A stretch of DNA of 9,924 bases, taken from NCBI RefSeq assembly GCF_042680125.1, contig NZ_JBHTNY010000089.1; one strand, given 5' to 3'. Source of the stretch: Robinsoniella peoriensis (GTDB lineage Bacteria; Bacillota; Clostridia; Lachnospirales; Lachnospiraceae). This document shows positions 1-7,727 of the stretch, in pieces; within the stretch, counting starts at the first letter, position 1; every line of letters begins with the position of its first letter. Made by a program: the position numbers and the translations under genes. Under the pieces are notes generated by a model that saw nothing but the letters and a program-made list of their open reading frames with translations, was not told the origin of the DNA and ran no database searches.

Positions 1-50
1 ACCAATGTCCTGGTCCGCCCCCTTCTCTTTCCGAGATAGCATTCGTTGAT

Positions 51-469
51 ACAAAGCTGGTTTTCTCAGCATGATGGAACCCTGGGGTTGTGGCATGCTG
101 GACGTTATTGGCATAAAGCTAATGATGTCAAGCAACTGATCTTGAGAACGGGATTTGTTTTTCTTTCTGTGATCAGAAAAAGAAGTAGACTTTCATCTTC
201 TTTTACGAATAAACAGCCAAAAATATACTGCGTTCCATCCAATAAAGAACAGACAGCTTAAACCCCAGGGCATCTATCATGCTGAAAACGATTAGCATAA
301 AGCAACTGAAACTGAACTTATCACCGTAATTTGCTTCTTCATTCCAGAAAAAATAGCAAACTTTCATCTTCTTTTACGCATAAACAGCCGAAACATAATA
401 CGCTGCATCCAATAAAGAACAGCCAGCCACAGCCCAGGGGTTCCAACCTGCTGAGAAAACCAGCTTTGT
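51..469. repeat. Inverted repeat bracketing the tandem units
   Basis: Bases 51-70 (ACAAAGCTGGTTTTCTCAGC) are the exact reverse complement of 450-469. Weaker complementarity extends inwards (GGAACCCTGGGGTTGTGG at 75-93 against 426-445) and outwards to the CTTTCCGAGAT motif near 26-36, mirrored at 483-494. A third, diverged copy of the outer part (CTTTCCG, then ATACAAAGC and CTCAGCA) lies in direct orientation near 745-790, just outside the 265-bp element. These edge sequences therefore seem to travel with the repeat family. Confidence 0.55.
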
Positions 470-475
470 GGCGTT
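111..475. repeat. Two imperfect tandem repeat units of about 180 bp
   Basis: Two head-to-tail units begin with GCATAAAGC (at 111 and 295). The best conserved core is 189-270 against 360-440, which shares ACTTTCATCTTCTTTTACG, ATAAACAGCC, CATCCAATAAAGAACAG and a CCCAGGG block with scattered substitutions and a 1-bp indel. The units have diverged, so the duplication is not recent. Reading frames across the two copies are not conserved because of the indel, which argues against a duplicated coding sequence. Function is unknown. It may be decayed mobile or repetitive DNA linked to the palindromic element just downstream. Confidence 0.6.
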
Positions 476-486
476 AACATGAATCT

Positions 487-751
487 CGGAAAGATGGGGG
501 TGGGTAACTGATATGGGCGGAGGAAGCGTAGAGCAGAGCTGAGTATTTACTTAGCTTTGCGGAGTGTTTTTTGGCGGATAGTATTCGATTGGCTCCCATC
601 GGATACTAAGCGGGCAGTGAGCTGCGAAATGCATCAGGATTTCGGAGCGAATGCCTGCGTGCCGCCAAAAAGCGCTCCGCAAAGGTTAGAAAATACCAGT
701 TCTGCGGCAAGCTGACGGAGTCCATATCAGTTTCCCACCCCCATCTTTCCG
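487..751. repeat. 265-bp quasi-palindromic element with nested hairpins (MITE-like or structured RNA)
   Basis: The terminal arms 487-516 and 722-751 are inverted repeats matching at 29 of 30 positions. Inside, 543-577 pairs with 662-696 at about 30 of 35 positions (shared core TTTGCGGAG and TTTTTGGCGG). Within that are two smaller hairpins: 580-592 with 595-607, and 621-630 with 639-648 around an 8-nt loop. The symmetrical nesting would allow one long branched fold on either strand. There is no transposase and no clear target-site duplication, so a non-autonomous mobile element is one reading and a structured non-coding RNA the other. I cannot assign it to a named family. It accounts for most of the gene-free stretch upstream of the ABC transporter. 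Confidence 0.6.
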
Positions 752-850
752 TACACTACCTATCATATACAAAGCGTCATTACTCAGCAAAACCCAAATT
801 TATACGTAATAGTAACCCCTCTAAAACCTACTAAGCAGAAAAGGAAACAA

Positions 851-901
851 TTACACTAATTGTCACTTTTTTGTCACTTAGCACAGTTAATATGATATCA
901 T
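851..901 (+). promoter_or_regulatory. Putative regulated promoter/operator of the ABC transporter operon
   Basis: Two copies of TTGTCAC start at 860 and 871, exactly 11 bp (one helical turn) apart, with a related TTACAC at 851. Direct repeats at this spacing are the usual target of OmpR-family response regulators, and one is encoded at 5498-6166. The second TTGTCA could act as a -35 box, but the TATGAT at 891-896 is only 14 bp away. That poor spacing would fit a promoter that depends on an activator. The link to the neighbouring regulator is inference. Confidence 0.45.
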
Positions 902-907
902 CAATAC

Positions 908-916
908 GGAAGGGAG
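908..916 (+). promoter_or_regulatory. Ribosome binding site of the ABC ATPase
   Basis: GGAAGGGAG ends 8 bases before the ATG at 925. This strong Shine-Dalgarno sequence supports that ATG as the start of the ATPase gene. Confidence 0.75.
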
Positions 917-924
917 TATTATAA

Positions 925-1605
925 ATGGAAATACTGCGATGTAACAAACTTACGAAAACTTATGGAAATGAATCCAATAGGATTACTGCTCTGGACCACG
1001 TCAGTCTGGCTTTGGAAAAAGGAAGCTTCACGGCGATTATCGGGGCGTCAGGTTCTGGAAAATCCACACTTTTACACATGCTGGGAGGTGTAGACCGCCC
1101 TACCAGCGGTAATATCTACATTGAAGACACGGATATCTCAACGCTCAGCATGGAGCAGCTGGCGGTCTTTCGAAGACGCAAGGTGGGTCTAGTCTATCAG
1201 TTTTATAACCTGATTCCCACTCTGAATGTGCAGAAAAATATTTTGCTGCCAATACTGCTGGATGGAAAAAAACCAGATAAAAACAGATTTGAACAGATTG
1301 TCTCCTCCTTAGGGCTAACTGACCGTCTCACCCATCTGCCACAGGAATTATCGGGTGGACAGCAGCAGCGTGTGGCAATTGCTAGAAGCCTGATCTACCA
1401 GCCGGCGATCCTTCTTGCTGATGAACCCACGGGTAACCTGGACCGAAAAACTTCTGAAGAAACCATTGAATTGCTCAAGCTATCCAACCGGCGTTATGAC
1501 CAGACGATACTTCTCATAACCCATGATGAAAAAACTGCCCTGCAGGCAGACCGGATCATCACACTGGAGGACGGTAAAATCTTACATGATGAGGTGGTGT
1601 CCTGA
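925..1605 (+). CDS. ABC transporter ATP-binding protein (MacB/LolD/BceA-like)
   Basis: This 226-aa cytoplasmic ATPase would power the adjacent FtsX-type permease. All hallmark motifs are present in order: Walker A GASGSGKST near residue 40, Q-loop VYQFYNLIPT near 90, signature LSGGQQQRVAIARS near 142, Walker B ILLADEP with D-loop GNLD near 163, and switch histidine LLITHDE near 197. Length and the LSGGQQQRVAIARSL signature fit the MacB/LolD/BceA group, whose members serve mechanotransmission-type permeases that export or detoxify peptides and lipids rather than importers. The stop codon shares one base with the permease start (TGATG), so the two are translationally coupled. The start is supported by the GGAAGGGAG ribosome binding site. 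The protein looks intact. Substrate is not determinable from sequence; antimicrobial peptide or envelope-stress response is a guess from the neighbouring two-component genes. Confidence 0.95.
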   Translation: MEILRCNKLTKTYGNESNRITALDHVSLALEKGSFTAIIGASGSGKSTLLHMLGGVDRPTSGNIYIEDTDISTLSMEQLAVFRRRKVGLVYQFYNLIPTLNVQKNILLPILLDGKKPDKNRFEQIVSSLGLTDRLTHLPQELSGGQQQRVAIARSLIYQPAILLADEPTGNLDRKTSEETIELLKLSNRRYDQTILLITHDEKTALQADRIITLEDGKILHDEVVS

Positions 1606-4283
1606 TGAAAATATTACGTGAGTATGTCTGGGATACGGTCCGTAAGAACAAACGGACCAGCCTGGCAATCATAATCGCCCTGTTCTTAATGACCACACTT
1701 ATGTCCTGCGTCTGTGGTTTCTTTTATACCATGTGGACAGATGCTATCACGCTTAGCAAATGGGAGAACGGAGACTGGCATGGGGAACTTTTTGATATTA
1801 CTTATGGAAAAGATTTAGAACATATTGAAAACTATGCTTCCGTTTCCGCTGTCATGATAAAGGGAAACTGGGAAGTTGCCAGACTGGATGAAACCGGCAA
1901 GCGCAGCTATCTTATTACCCGGGGTGCCAACAATGAATATTGGGAGTCTATGTCCGAAAAAAATATTATCATCGAAGGTCAACGTCCCAGGAGTGAAAAT
2001 GAAATCGCCTTATCAAAACAATATTTTGACAACCACCCTGAAATAAATATCGGCGATACCCTTACGCTGCCCGTCGGCAAACGTATCCTGGACGGAAAAA
2101 TCCGCGTGGAAACAGAAGGCTTTGATGAGGATGAAACCTTCCGGCAGACCGGTACAAAAACTTATAAAATTGTCGGAAAAATGGATATGACCACCTCCTC
2201 TTCCGTTCCTGCATATACCGGCCTTGGATATCTGGATGAAAATTCCATACAGCCTGATGATGAGATTACCGTATATCTTCGCTTTAATCCAATGAGAAAA
2301 ACTTACGAAGAGCTTCCGGCACTTGCCGCATCCATCGGATATGAACCGGATGAATATGGAAAATATAATCTCAAATTTAATGGGGATCTGTTATCCAAGT
2401 ACGCCATCTTCTCCAACGAACAATTAAGCTCTATGAATCAGCTTAGCGCATTGGCATTTCCGCTGATGATTCTGATAGTAGCCATAATGCTAGTGGGCCT
2501 GTTTGTATTGGTTATCCACAATGCTTTTGCACTTTCTGCAAACGAAAAGCTTTCCCAGCTTGGAACACTGGCCGGAATCGGGGCTTCTCCACGGCAGATT
2601 AAGTCCGCCGTAATTTCAGAAGCGCTGATTCTGACCATCTTCCCGCTGCCACTTGGGGTTATCTCCGGTTGGATATTGGATATGAAATTATTCCAGCTCA
2701 TCAATACAAATAACGATATTGGCAGAACCGCCCCGGATATTGTTCTGACTTTTGGACTACCGGCAATCCTTCCCGCTATTCTCCTGTCCCTGCTGACCGT
2801 ATGGCTTTCTGCGCTCATACCTGCACGCAAAATTGCGAAACTGCTTCCGGTGGAAGCCTTGAAACAGGACGGCAGAATAAAAAAGAAAAGATTACGGAAA
2901 AGCCGCATTACCAGCCGCCTCGGAATCACCGGTGAACTGGCTGCCAATGCAGTGTCTGCAAGGAAGAACTCCTATCGGACGGCAACGATCTCCCTGTGTC
3001 TTTCTTTCCTGCTGTTAACCGGATTTTTATATATTATTTCAACTCAGAAAGCAGCACAGAATATCTATCAATCCGGACTCGATAAGATTCGCCACATACA
3101 GTTCAACATTAGTGACGGCCGTACTCCGGATATGGAGGTTCTGGAAAAAATAAAACAAATTCCAGGGATCACCAAAACCGTCATTTTTGATAGACTTCCC
3201 TGCGCCACCTGGATAACCGAACAGGACGCATCTGATGATATAGAAACTTATTTTGGTGGTTATGATGAAATTGTTGCCAGAAAAAAATATTCTCCCATTG
3301 AAAGAGACGGCAAATTTAGAATTTCCACCACAGTAATTGGGTTGGAAGAAGACAGCTTTATAGACTATTGCAATGAACTGGGTATTGACCCAAAACCTTA
3401 TCTGGAAGACTCTTCCAAGGCTATCTTCTATAATTATACGGAAGACCCGGATGTAAGTACCAGAAAAAAAAGTGTCCTGAGGGAACTCTTAAATCTGCGT
3501 TTGGGCCAGGAGCTTACTTTTACGGAAAAGGCATACGATGAGGATACCGGTGACTTTACCTTCAACCTTACTGCCGGTCTATTGGCAGAGAAGCTGCCGA
3601 ATATCGATCTCAGACTTTCCAGATTCACACTGGCAGCAATCATGCCTATGGATCATGTTTTAGAAATCGGTGCCTCCTGCAGCAGCAAACGACAGTCAAC
3701 AGCGAACAGTGTCAACACTCTGCTCCTGACAGACAATAATGGCGGCATCTCTTACCCCTTAATTCAGAAAGTATCTGCAGAGGTGGAAAACCTTCTTACC
3801 CGCTATTATGGAACCGGAGACTACCTGATCACTGACCTTGCTATGATGCAGGAAATGGATGAATCAGAAATTAAAGTAATGAATCTGATCGTTGCCTTTC
3901 TCACAGGTCTTTTAGCTGTGATCGGATTGTCAAATGTATGGGCAAGCATCTCGGGAAATCTTCGACAGCGAAGAAAAGAATTCGGTATGTTAAAATCCGC
4001 GGGCCTTTCACCCCGGCAGTTTTGGAAAATGTTATTTCTCGAAGGAATCACCCTTGGACTCAAGCCTCTGCTCTTAAGCTTACCTTTCCAGGTAATCATA
4101 TTGACCTTATTTCTTTATATCAATGAGGTTACTTTGCCGGAATATCTGCCTTATGCACCGTTTGCAGCCATTCTTGGCTACACGGTCTTAATCTTACTGG
4201 CAATTATAAGCGCCTACTTTATAGGAGGGCAGAGAATACAAAAAGATAATATTATCACTGCTGTAAAAGATGACACGATATAA
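1605..4283 (+). CDS. FtsX-like ABC transporter permease, 892 aa
   Basis: This is the membrane partner of the upstream ATPase. Hydrophobic segments are seen near residues 19-43, 281-308, 335-358, 376-404, 459-478, 757-782, 813-840 and 852-875, giving about eight transmembrane helices. Two large soluble loops, about 44-280 and 479-756, are probably extracellular. The layout is a duplicated FtsX module: one helix plus an ectodomain, three helices, then the same again. The cytoplasmic coupling motif ANEKLSQLGTLAGIGASPRQ (about 312-331) recurs as QRRKEFGMLKSAGLSPRQ (788-805), which supports an internal duplication. Two ectodomains distinguish it from classical BceB permeases, which have ten helices and one large loop. 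The ATG overlaps the ATPase stop, with GAGGTGG just upstream as ribosome binding site. No truncation is seen. The 45-bp gap after it, before the convergent kinase gene, contains no clear terminator. Confidence 0.93.
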   Translation: MKILREYVWDTVRKNKRTSLAIIIALFLMTTLMSCVCGFFYTMWTDAITLSKWENGDWHGELFDITYGKDLEHIENYASVSAVMIKGNWEVARLDETGKRSYLITRGANNEYWESMSEKNIIIEGQRPRSENEIALSKQYFDNHPEINIGDTLTLPVGKRILDGKIRVETEGFDEDETFRQTGTKTYKIVGKMDMTTSSSVPAYTGLGYLDENSIQPDDEITVYLRFNPMRKTYEELPALAASIGYEPDEYGKYNLKFNGDLLSKYAIFSNEQLSSMNQLSALAFPLMILIVAIMLVGLFVLVIHNAFALSANEKLSQLGTLAGIGASPRQIKSAVISEALILTIFPLPLGVISGWILDMKLFQLINTNNDIGRTAPDIVLTFGLPAILPAILLSLLTVWLSALIPARKIAKLLPVEALKQDGRIKKKRLRKSRITSRLGITGELAANAVSARKNSYRTATISLCLSFLLLTGFLYIISTQKAAQNIYQSGLDKIRHIQFNISDGRTPDMEVLEKIKQIPGITKTVIFDRLPCATWITEQDASDDIETYFGGYDEIVARKKYSPIERDGKFRISTTVIGLEEDSFIDYCNELGIDPKPYLEDSSKAIFYNYTEDPDVSTRKKSVLRELLNLRLGQELTFTEKAYDEDTGDFTFNLTAGLLAEKLPNIDLRLSRFTLAAIMPMDHVLEIGASCSSKRQSTANSVNTLLLTDNNGGISYPLIQKVSAEVENLLTRYYGTGDYLITDLAMMQEMDESEIKVMNLIVAFLTGLLAVIGLSNVWASISGNLRQRRKEFGMLKSAGLSPRQFWKMLFLEGITLGLKPLLLSLPFQVIILTLFLYINEVTLPEYLPYAPFAAILGYTVLILLAIISAYFIGGQRIQKDNIITAVKDDTI

Positions 4284-4328
4284 GTGATATCTGCCGATCA
4301 TCTATCAGCGTTTAACAGCAGTTCGTTT

Positions 4329-5501
4329 TCACACATAAAACCGAAGCCGGAAACGGGCATGTCCATCAGAAGTATTTTCTGCGTAGATATGTCCGTTTTG
4401 CCTTTCAATAATCAGTCTGGCAAGTGCAAGCCCGATTCCTGCACTGTCCTTTGATGCATCTTCACCCCGGTAAAACCGCTCAAACAAATGGGGAAGATCT
4501 TTCTTGGAAAACCCGGAGCCGCTGTCAACAATCTGTAATTCTGCATAAAGCGGGTTCTTCTCATAAGATACCTGTATGGCTCCTTTTTCCGGTGTATGTT
4601 CCACACAATTTTTTAATACGTTCAAAAGTGCTTCACTGGTCCACTGCATGTCTGTCAAAATCCAGGATGGCGGCCCCCCTGGTTTTCCGCATTTTACTTC
4701 CAGTGAAATTTTTTTACGATTCATCATTTCCAGAAGAGGTTCTGATGCTGCATTGATTAAATCAGAGACCTCCACCTGACTTGGTTCAAAGGCAATGACA
4801 TGGGAGTCCAGCTTTGCCAGAATTAAAAGCCCGGATACCAGTTTTTGAAGCCGTTTCGCCTGATTTTTCAAATGTACCAGATATTCTTTCGTTTCCTCCG
4901 TCTGATAGTCTTCCAAAAGTTCAGTCATCAAAGACATGGAGGTCAAAGGTGTTTTTAACTGATGGGCGATATCTGCAATTCGCTCTGACAGTACCTGATG
5001 GTCCTGTACCGCCGTTTCCTTCGTACACTTTAATTCCAATACCGTTTTATAAATCTCATCCTCCAGCTGGGAAAAGCAGTCTTCCATCCGTGGGAGTGTC
5101 TTTGCTTCTCCATAATTTATGGCTTTCAGATATTCTGTTAACTCCTGTATTCTGATCTCCAGCTTAATTTCTTTTCTTCTCTTTTTCATTAACAGAATCC
5201 CACCGATACCTTCAAAAAGTCCGATACCTATTAATGAGGTTAATAACATATGATCACCTATTTTACCCAGAGGGCGGTAACCGTATTTCCCCAAATATGC
5301 TCTGCCCGCGCTTCTTTGTTCCTTTGAAGCCCGTTTAAGTCCTGCCTGCAGGGAATCGTTTTGCAACACAGAGCCCACCAGGTCTGCCGTCATATGATAT
5401 TCATGTACTGTCAAATATGCAGCCATCAGCAAGCCTGTCAGAATGCCAGGAATCAGCCAAAGCAAACATGTTCTTAATAATGCTCTGCACCCTGGACTCA
5501 T
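4329..5501 (-). CDS. Sensor histidine kinase with short extracellular loop
   Basis: This 390-aa membrane kinase should phosphorylate the response regulator encoded just upstream. Two hydrophobic helices (about 8-31 and 84-105) flank an outside loop of about 50 residues, so direct sensing capacity is modest. It could instead take its signal from the transporter, as BceS-type kinases do. The HisKA region has the H-box DIAHQLKTPLTSM with phospho-acceptor His180. The ATPase domain has N-box LLNVLKNCVEHT (Asn294, Asn298), G1 box DSGSGF (about 326), F-box FERFYRG (about 340) and G2 box GIGLALA (about 355). All key residues are present. The ATG overlaps the regulator stop by 4 bases (ATGA), so the two are co-translated. 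The gene converges on the ABC permease gene. Confidence 0.95.
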   Translation of the reverse strand: MSPGCRALLRTCLLWLIPGILTGLLMAAYLTVHEYHMTADLVGSVLQNDSLQAGLKRASKEQRSAGRAYLGKYGYRPLGKIGDHMLLTSLIGIGLFEGIGGILLMKKRRKEIKLEIRIQELTEYLKAINYGEAKTLPRMEDCFSQLEDEIYKTVLELKCTKETAVQDHQVLSERIADIAHQLKTPLTSMSLMTELLEDYQTEETKEYLVHLKNQAKRLQKLVSGLLILAKLDSHVIAFEPSQVEVSDLINAASEPLLEMMNRKKISLEVKCGKPGGPPSWILTDMQWTSEALLNVLKNCVEHTPEKGAIQVSYEKNPLYAELQIVDSGSGFSKKDLPHLFERFYRGEDASKDSAGIGLALARLIIERQNGHIYAENTSDGHARFRLRFYV

Positions 5502-6166
5502 GGTAAAATTTCCTCCATTCGGTATCCAATTCCACGTATTGTTAAAATATGACTGGTGTTTCTTAATTTTTCACGCAGACGTTTCATGGTAACCGTCAAA
5601 GTATTGTCATTGACAAAGTTTCCTTCCGAATCCCACAACTTCTCAAGGATAAGATTCCGCGGAAGTGTTCTGCCTTTGTTCTCCATGAGAACCAGAAGCA
5701 AACGGTATTCCAGTGCTGAAAGAGCGATGTTTTCTCCTTTCAGCACTGCCTGCATCTTTTCCTTATCGATTCGGATATCTCCGCAGGCAATCCATTCTTT
5801 GCCGTCTTCCGGCACTCTCCTTAAAACCGCTGCAATCCGCGATTCCAGCACAGCAATATGGAAAGGCTTCGTAATATAATCATCTGCCCCCATATCCAGT
5901 CCTTTTGTAATATCTGCCACCTCGTCACGGACAGTTAAAAAGATAATGCTGGTATTCCCCTGTTCCCTTACCCATTTGCAGAACCCGTACCCATTACCAT
6001 CCGGAAGATTCAGATCCAGTAACACCAGTTGAAATCCCTGGTGAAACTCCTTTTTCGCTTTTTCCAAAGTCTCACAATGCGTAACCGCATAGCCCTTTCG
6101 GGAAAGGGCTGCTTTGATTCCGAATGCGATTGTTTCATCATCTTCTAGTAGTAATATATTTGTCAT
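5498..6166 (-). CDS. OmpR-family response regulator
   Basis: This 222-aa cytoplasmic transcription factor is the partner of the downstream kinase. The receiver domain (about 1-115) has the acidic pair Glu8/Asp9-Asp10, phospho-acceptor Asp51 in LVLLDLNLPDG, Thr78 in IIFLTVRDE and Lys100 in DYITKPF. The C-terminal winged helix (about 125-218) ends with the typical DNTLTVTMKRLREKL and IRGIGYRM motifs of the Trans_reg_C family. Length is normal. It is the first gene of a two-gene operon read from the promoter at 6259-6287. A likely target is the tandem TTGTCAC site upstream of the ABC transporter, though this is inferred only from site geometry and proximity. The ribosome binding site is weak (an AGG within GCAGGT, 8 bases before the ATG). 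Confidence 0.95.
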   Translation of the reverse strand: MTNILLLEDDETIAFGIKAALSRKGYAVTHCETLEKAKKEFHQGFQLVLLDLNLPDGNGYGFCKWVREQGNTSIIFLTVRDEVADITKGLDMGADDYITKPFHIAVLESRIAAVLRRVPEDGKEWIACGDIRIDKEKMQAVLKGENIALSALEYRLLLVLMENKGRTLPRNLILEKLWDSEGNFVNDNTLTVTMKRLREKLRNTSHILTIRGIGYRMEEILP

Positions 6167-6258
6167 TTTATTTACCTGCGGCTTTCTGGATCTTTATCTT
6201 ATTTTTGATGTTTAATTAAGTTTTCTAAGTTTGTTTATGACAATAATTCTTTTCTACA

Positions 6259-6287
6259 AGTATACTATAGTTTGACGCATTTTCCAA
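6259..6287 (-). promoter_or_regulatory. Sigma-A-like promoter of the regulator/kinase operon
   Basis: On the - strand a TTGGAA -35 (6287-6282) and a TATACT -10 (6264-6259) are separated by exactly 17 bp. This points towards the regulator ATG about 90 bases downstream. One TTGTCA half-site occurs in the leader (6243-6238), too little to claim autoregulation. Confidence 0.65.
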
Positions 6288-6425
6288 TCTGCAAAGTTTC
6301 TAAGCCTGTTTTTAACTGTATTTTCTGGCATGTTGGGATATTGTAAACATCAAAACGAAATATCTGCTGAAATAAACTGCTAAGTTGAGCATGCTGATTG
6401 TTTGTAATAATGATTTTCAGACACG

Positions 6426-6836
6426 TTATAGGTGCATTAACATATATTTATATAAATCTGGGATATCTTGAATTGCCACATCACATATTTTTTTATATGT
6501 TTTTTCATCCAATAAATCTTTTGCTCTGACAAATTTTTTGTTTAATTCATCGAAATTATCTTTTTCTACTTTATATATAATTTCTGGTTTAATAGAATAA
6601 TTGTACCTAGAACCAATACTTTTTTTTAATACCCACTTTAATTTTCCTTTATAAAACTCTAAAACATTCGAAATCTCTATATAAGATTCATCACTTGAAC
6701 TACTTTCTTCTAAATAAAATGTCACATTAGCAACATTACTATAAATATTTTTTTTGTCATACATTTCCCACCTTATTTGTTTAACATTATACTTTTTAGA
6801 TAAGAGTTCTGGTATGGCACATGTATAATCTAACAT
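6426..6836 (-). CDS. Hypothetical protein, presumptive immunity protein for the orphan toxin tip
   Basis: This small soluble protein of 136 aa has no signal peptide or membrane helix and matches no family I recognise. It is rich in Lys, Tyr and Asn and AT-rich at the DNA level, unlike the two-component genes beside it. An upstream in-frame ATG at 6869 would give 147 aa and lies 3 bases after the orphan tip's stop, but it has no clear ribosome binding site. The ATG at 6836 has GGGAG five bases upstream and was chosen for that reason. Position directly after a toxin-tip reading frame on the same strand is the standard place for an immunity gene, and that is the only basis for the functional call. 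If the pairing is right, it should bind and neutralise the product of 6873-7403. Confidence 0.6.
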   Translation of the reverse strand: MLDYTCAIPELLSKKYNVKQIRWEMYDKKNIYSNVANVTFYLEESSSSDESYIEISNVLEFYKGKLKWVLKKSIGSRYNYSIKPEIIYKVEKDNFDELNKKFVRAKDLLDEKTYKKICDVAIQDIPDLYKYMLMHL

Positions 6837-6872
6837 ATTAACTCCCATTCCTTTCATTTCGCTAAACATGAA

Positions 6873-7403
6873 CTAATGTATCTCATATACATTTATTCCA
6901 TTTGGATTAATAGATTTCAAATTGGCAAAATAAATATCTTTCAGTACCGGTGTAACAAAGTATCTAGGATCATAAATTAACCCTTTATAGGAAAACACAT
7001 TATGATATATGTATGATTTTACTTCTCCATATTCATAAACTCTAAGTCGCCCACCATCTTTAGCGGTTATATTATAAATAGTTCCCTTTTTTTGTATTTT
7101 CAGCAAATCTTCTGCAATTTCGCAATCAATATTATCCACAAGATCTTTATAAATTGGATTATTCATGGCATCGTGAAGTTCTTTGTCTTTATTATCATCA
7201 ACACCTTCATCCACTCCAGTCTCAATATTATCTAATATTTCGCCCGCAGCATCCATTCCTGCAAAGTTCCTGAAAACCGTCTTAATATCTCGCCATATCT
7301 CTTTTATATCATCCCAATAGTAAATGATGGTTCCAACCAATGCCGCTGCTGCCAACACATCTAAAATAATTCCATCAAATGGATTTATAATTGCTACTCC
7401 CAA
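6873..7403 (-). CDS. Orphan toxin C-terminal tip, papain-like fold candidate
   Basis: This open frame of up to 176 codons starts, at best, at a TTG with no ribosome binding site, so it is probably not translated on its own. Residues 1-66 repeat the hydrophobic pre-toxin segment of the large gene at 8470-9924 (NPFDGIILDVLAAAALVGTI, then FRNFAGMDAAGEILDNIE). From about residue 67 the sequence is unrelated. The unique part has Cys94 at the start of a helix (DCEIAEDLL), His134 in YIYHNVFSYKG and Asp145 in LIYDPRY. The order C, then HxV, then a glycine turn and (V/I)YDP resembles papain-like fold toxin domains (Tox-PL group), which act as proteases or deamidases. This is motif-level inference. It is followed by a presumptive immunity gene. 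The upstream half of the cassette is in another frame because of an 11-bp deletion at 7412/7413. Confidence 0.6.
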   Translation of the reverse strand: MGVAIINPFDGIILDVLAAAALVGTIIYYWDDIKEIWRDIKTVFRNFAGMDAAGEILDNIETGVDEGVDDNKDKELHDAMNNPIYKDLVDNIDCEIAEDLLKIQKKGTIYNITAKDGGRLRVYEYGEVKSYIYHNVFSYKGLIYDPRYFVTPVLKDIYFANLKSINPNGINVYEIH

Positions 7404-7727
7404 TGCAGAAAACTGCAGCCTGCACCCCCAGTGCCATTAAGGCATTTACAAGATCCGTCAGGCTTCCTGCATTTTGCATCCCGCTGGTAAGCTGGTACTG
7501 TGCAGTGATGTCTACTGCCATGGAACGCGTCCCCGGATTTATATTCACATAACTTTTATCCCAGCCTGCAAAGCTGTATCCTTTTAATCCCGGTACAGAT
7601 GGCGGAGTTGCATTCCTCCCAATAGCCACTTCCTCTGTCTTTATAACTTCCCCTCTACACCAGAAGCGGACTGTGTATGTTGTCTCTGTTTCCTTATTTT
7701 TATCATACTGAGCATATGCATTTTGAG
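7205..7727 (-). repeat. Direct repeat, copy 2 (cassette homology arm)
   Basis: This stretch aligns base for base with 8829-9362, with a constant offset of 1624 on the tip side and 1635 on the other, the difference being the single 11-bp deletion. Similarity begins sharply at CTTCATCCAC (7205) and fades around 7727. Beyond both edges the sequences are unrelated. The abrupt ends mark the boundaries of a duplicated recombination arm rather than a whole-gene duplication. Confidence 0.85.

Noticed and set aside
46..261. 71-codon + strand reading frame in the 5' repeat region
   Set aside because: It overlaps the repeat arrays, lacks a ribosome binding site and has no recognisable protein features. 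The second repeat unit does not preserve the frame.
111..475. CRISPR-like array
   Set aside because: There are only two long diverged repeat units with no short regular repeats or spacers and no cas genes.
2438..2947. 169-codon - strand frame opposite the permease gene, and shorter ones at 3434-3643 and 3821-4099
   Set aside because: These are shadows of the permease coding sequence. They have no start signals, and the + strand frame has clear membrane-protein structure throughout.
4284..4328. Possible bidirectional terminator between the permease and kinase genes
   Set aside because: Only a weak TGATA/TATCA pairing is seen, with no stable GC stem or U-tract on either strand.
4424..5155. 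Several + strand frames opposite the histidine kinase
   Set aside because: The - strand frame carries all kinase motifs; the + strand frames have low-complexity Pro/Ser-rich translations without start signals.
6167..6425. Possible terminator after the last immunity gene, or a small RNA, in the 259-bp gap
   Set aside because: Only short chance palindromes such as AGCATGCT are present; no stem with a T-run was found. The promoter of the regulator is the only supported signal.
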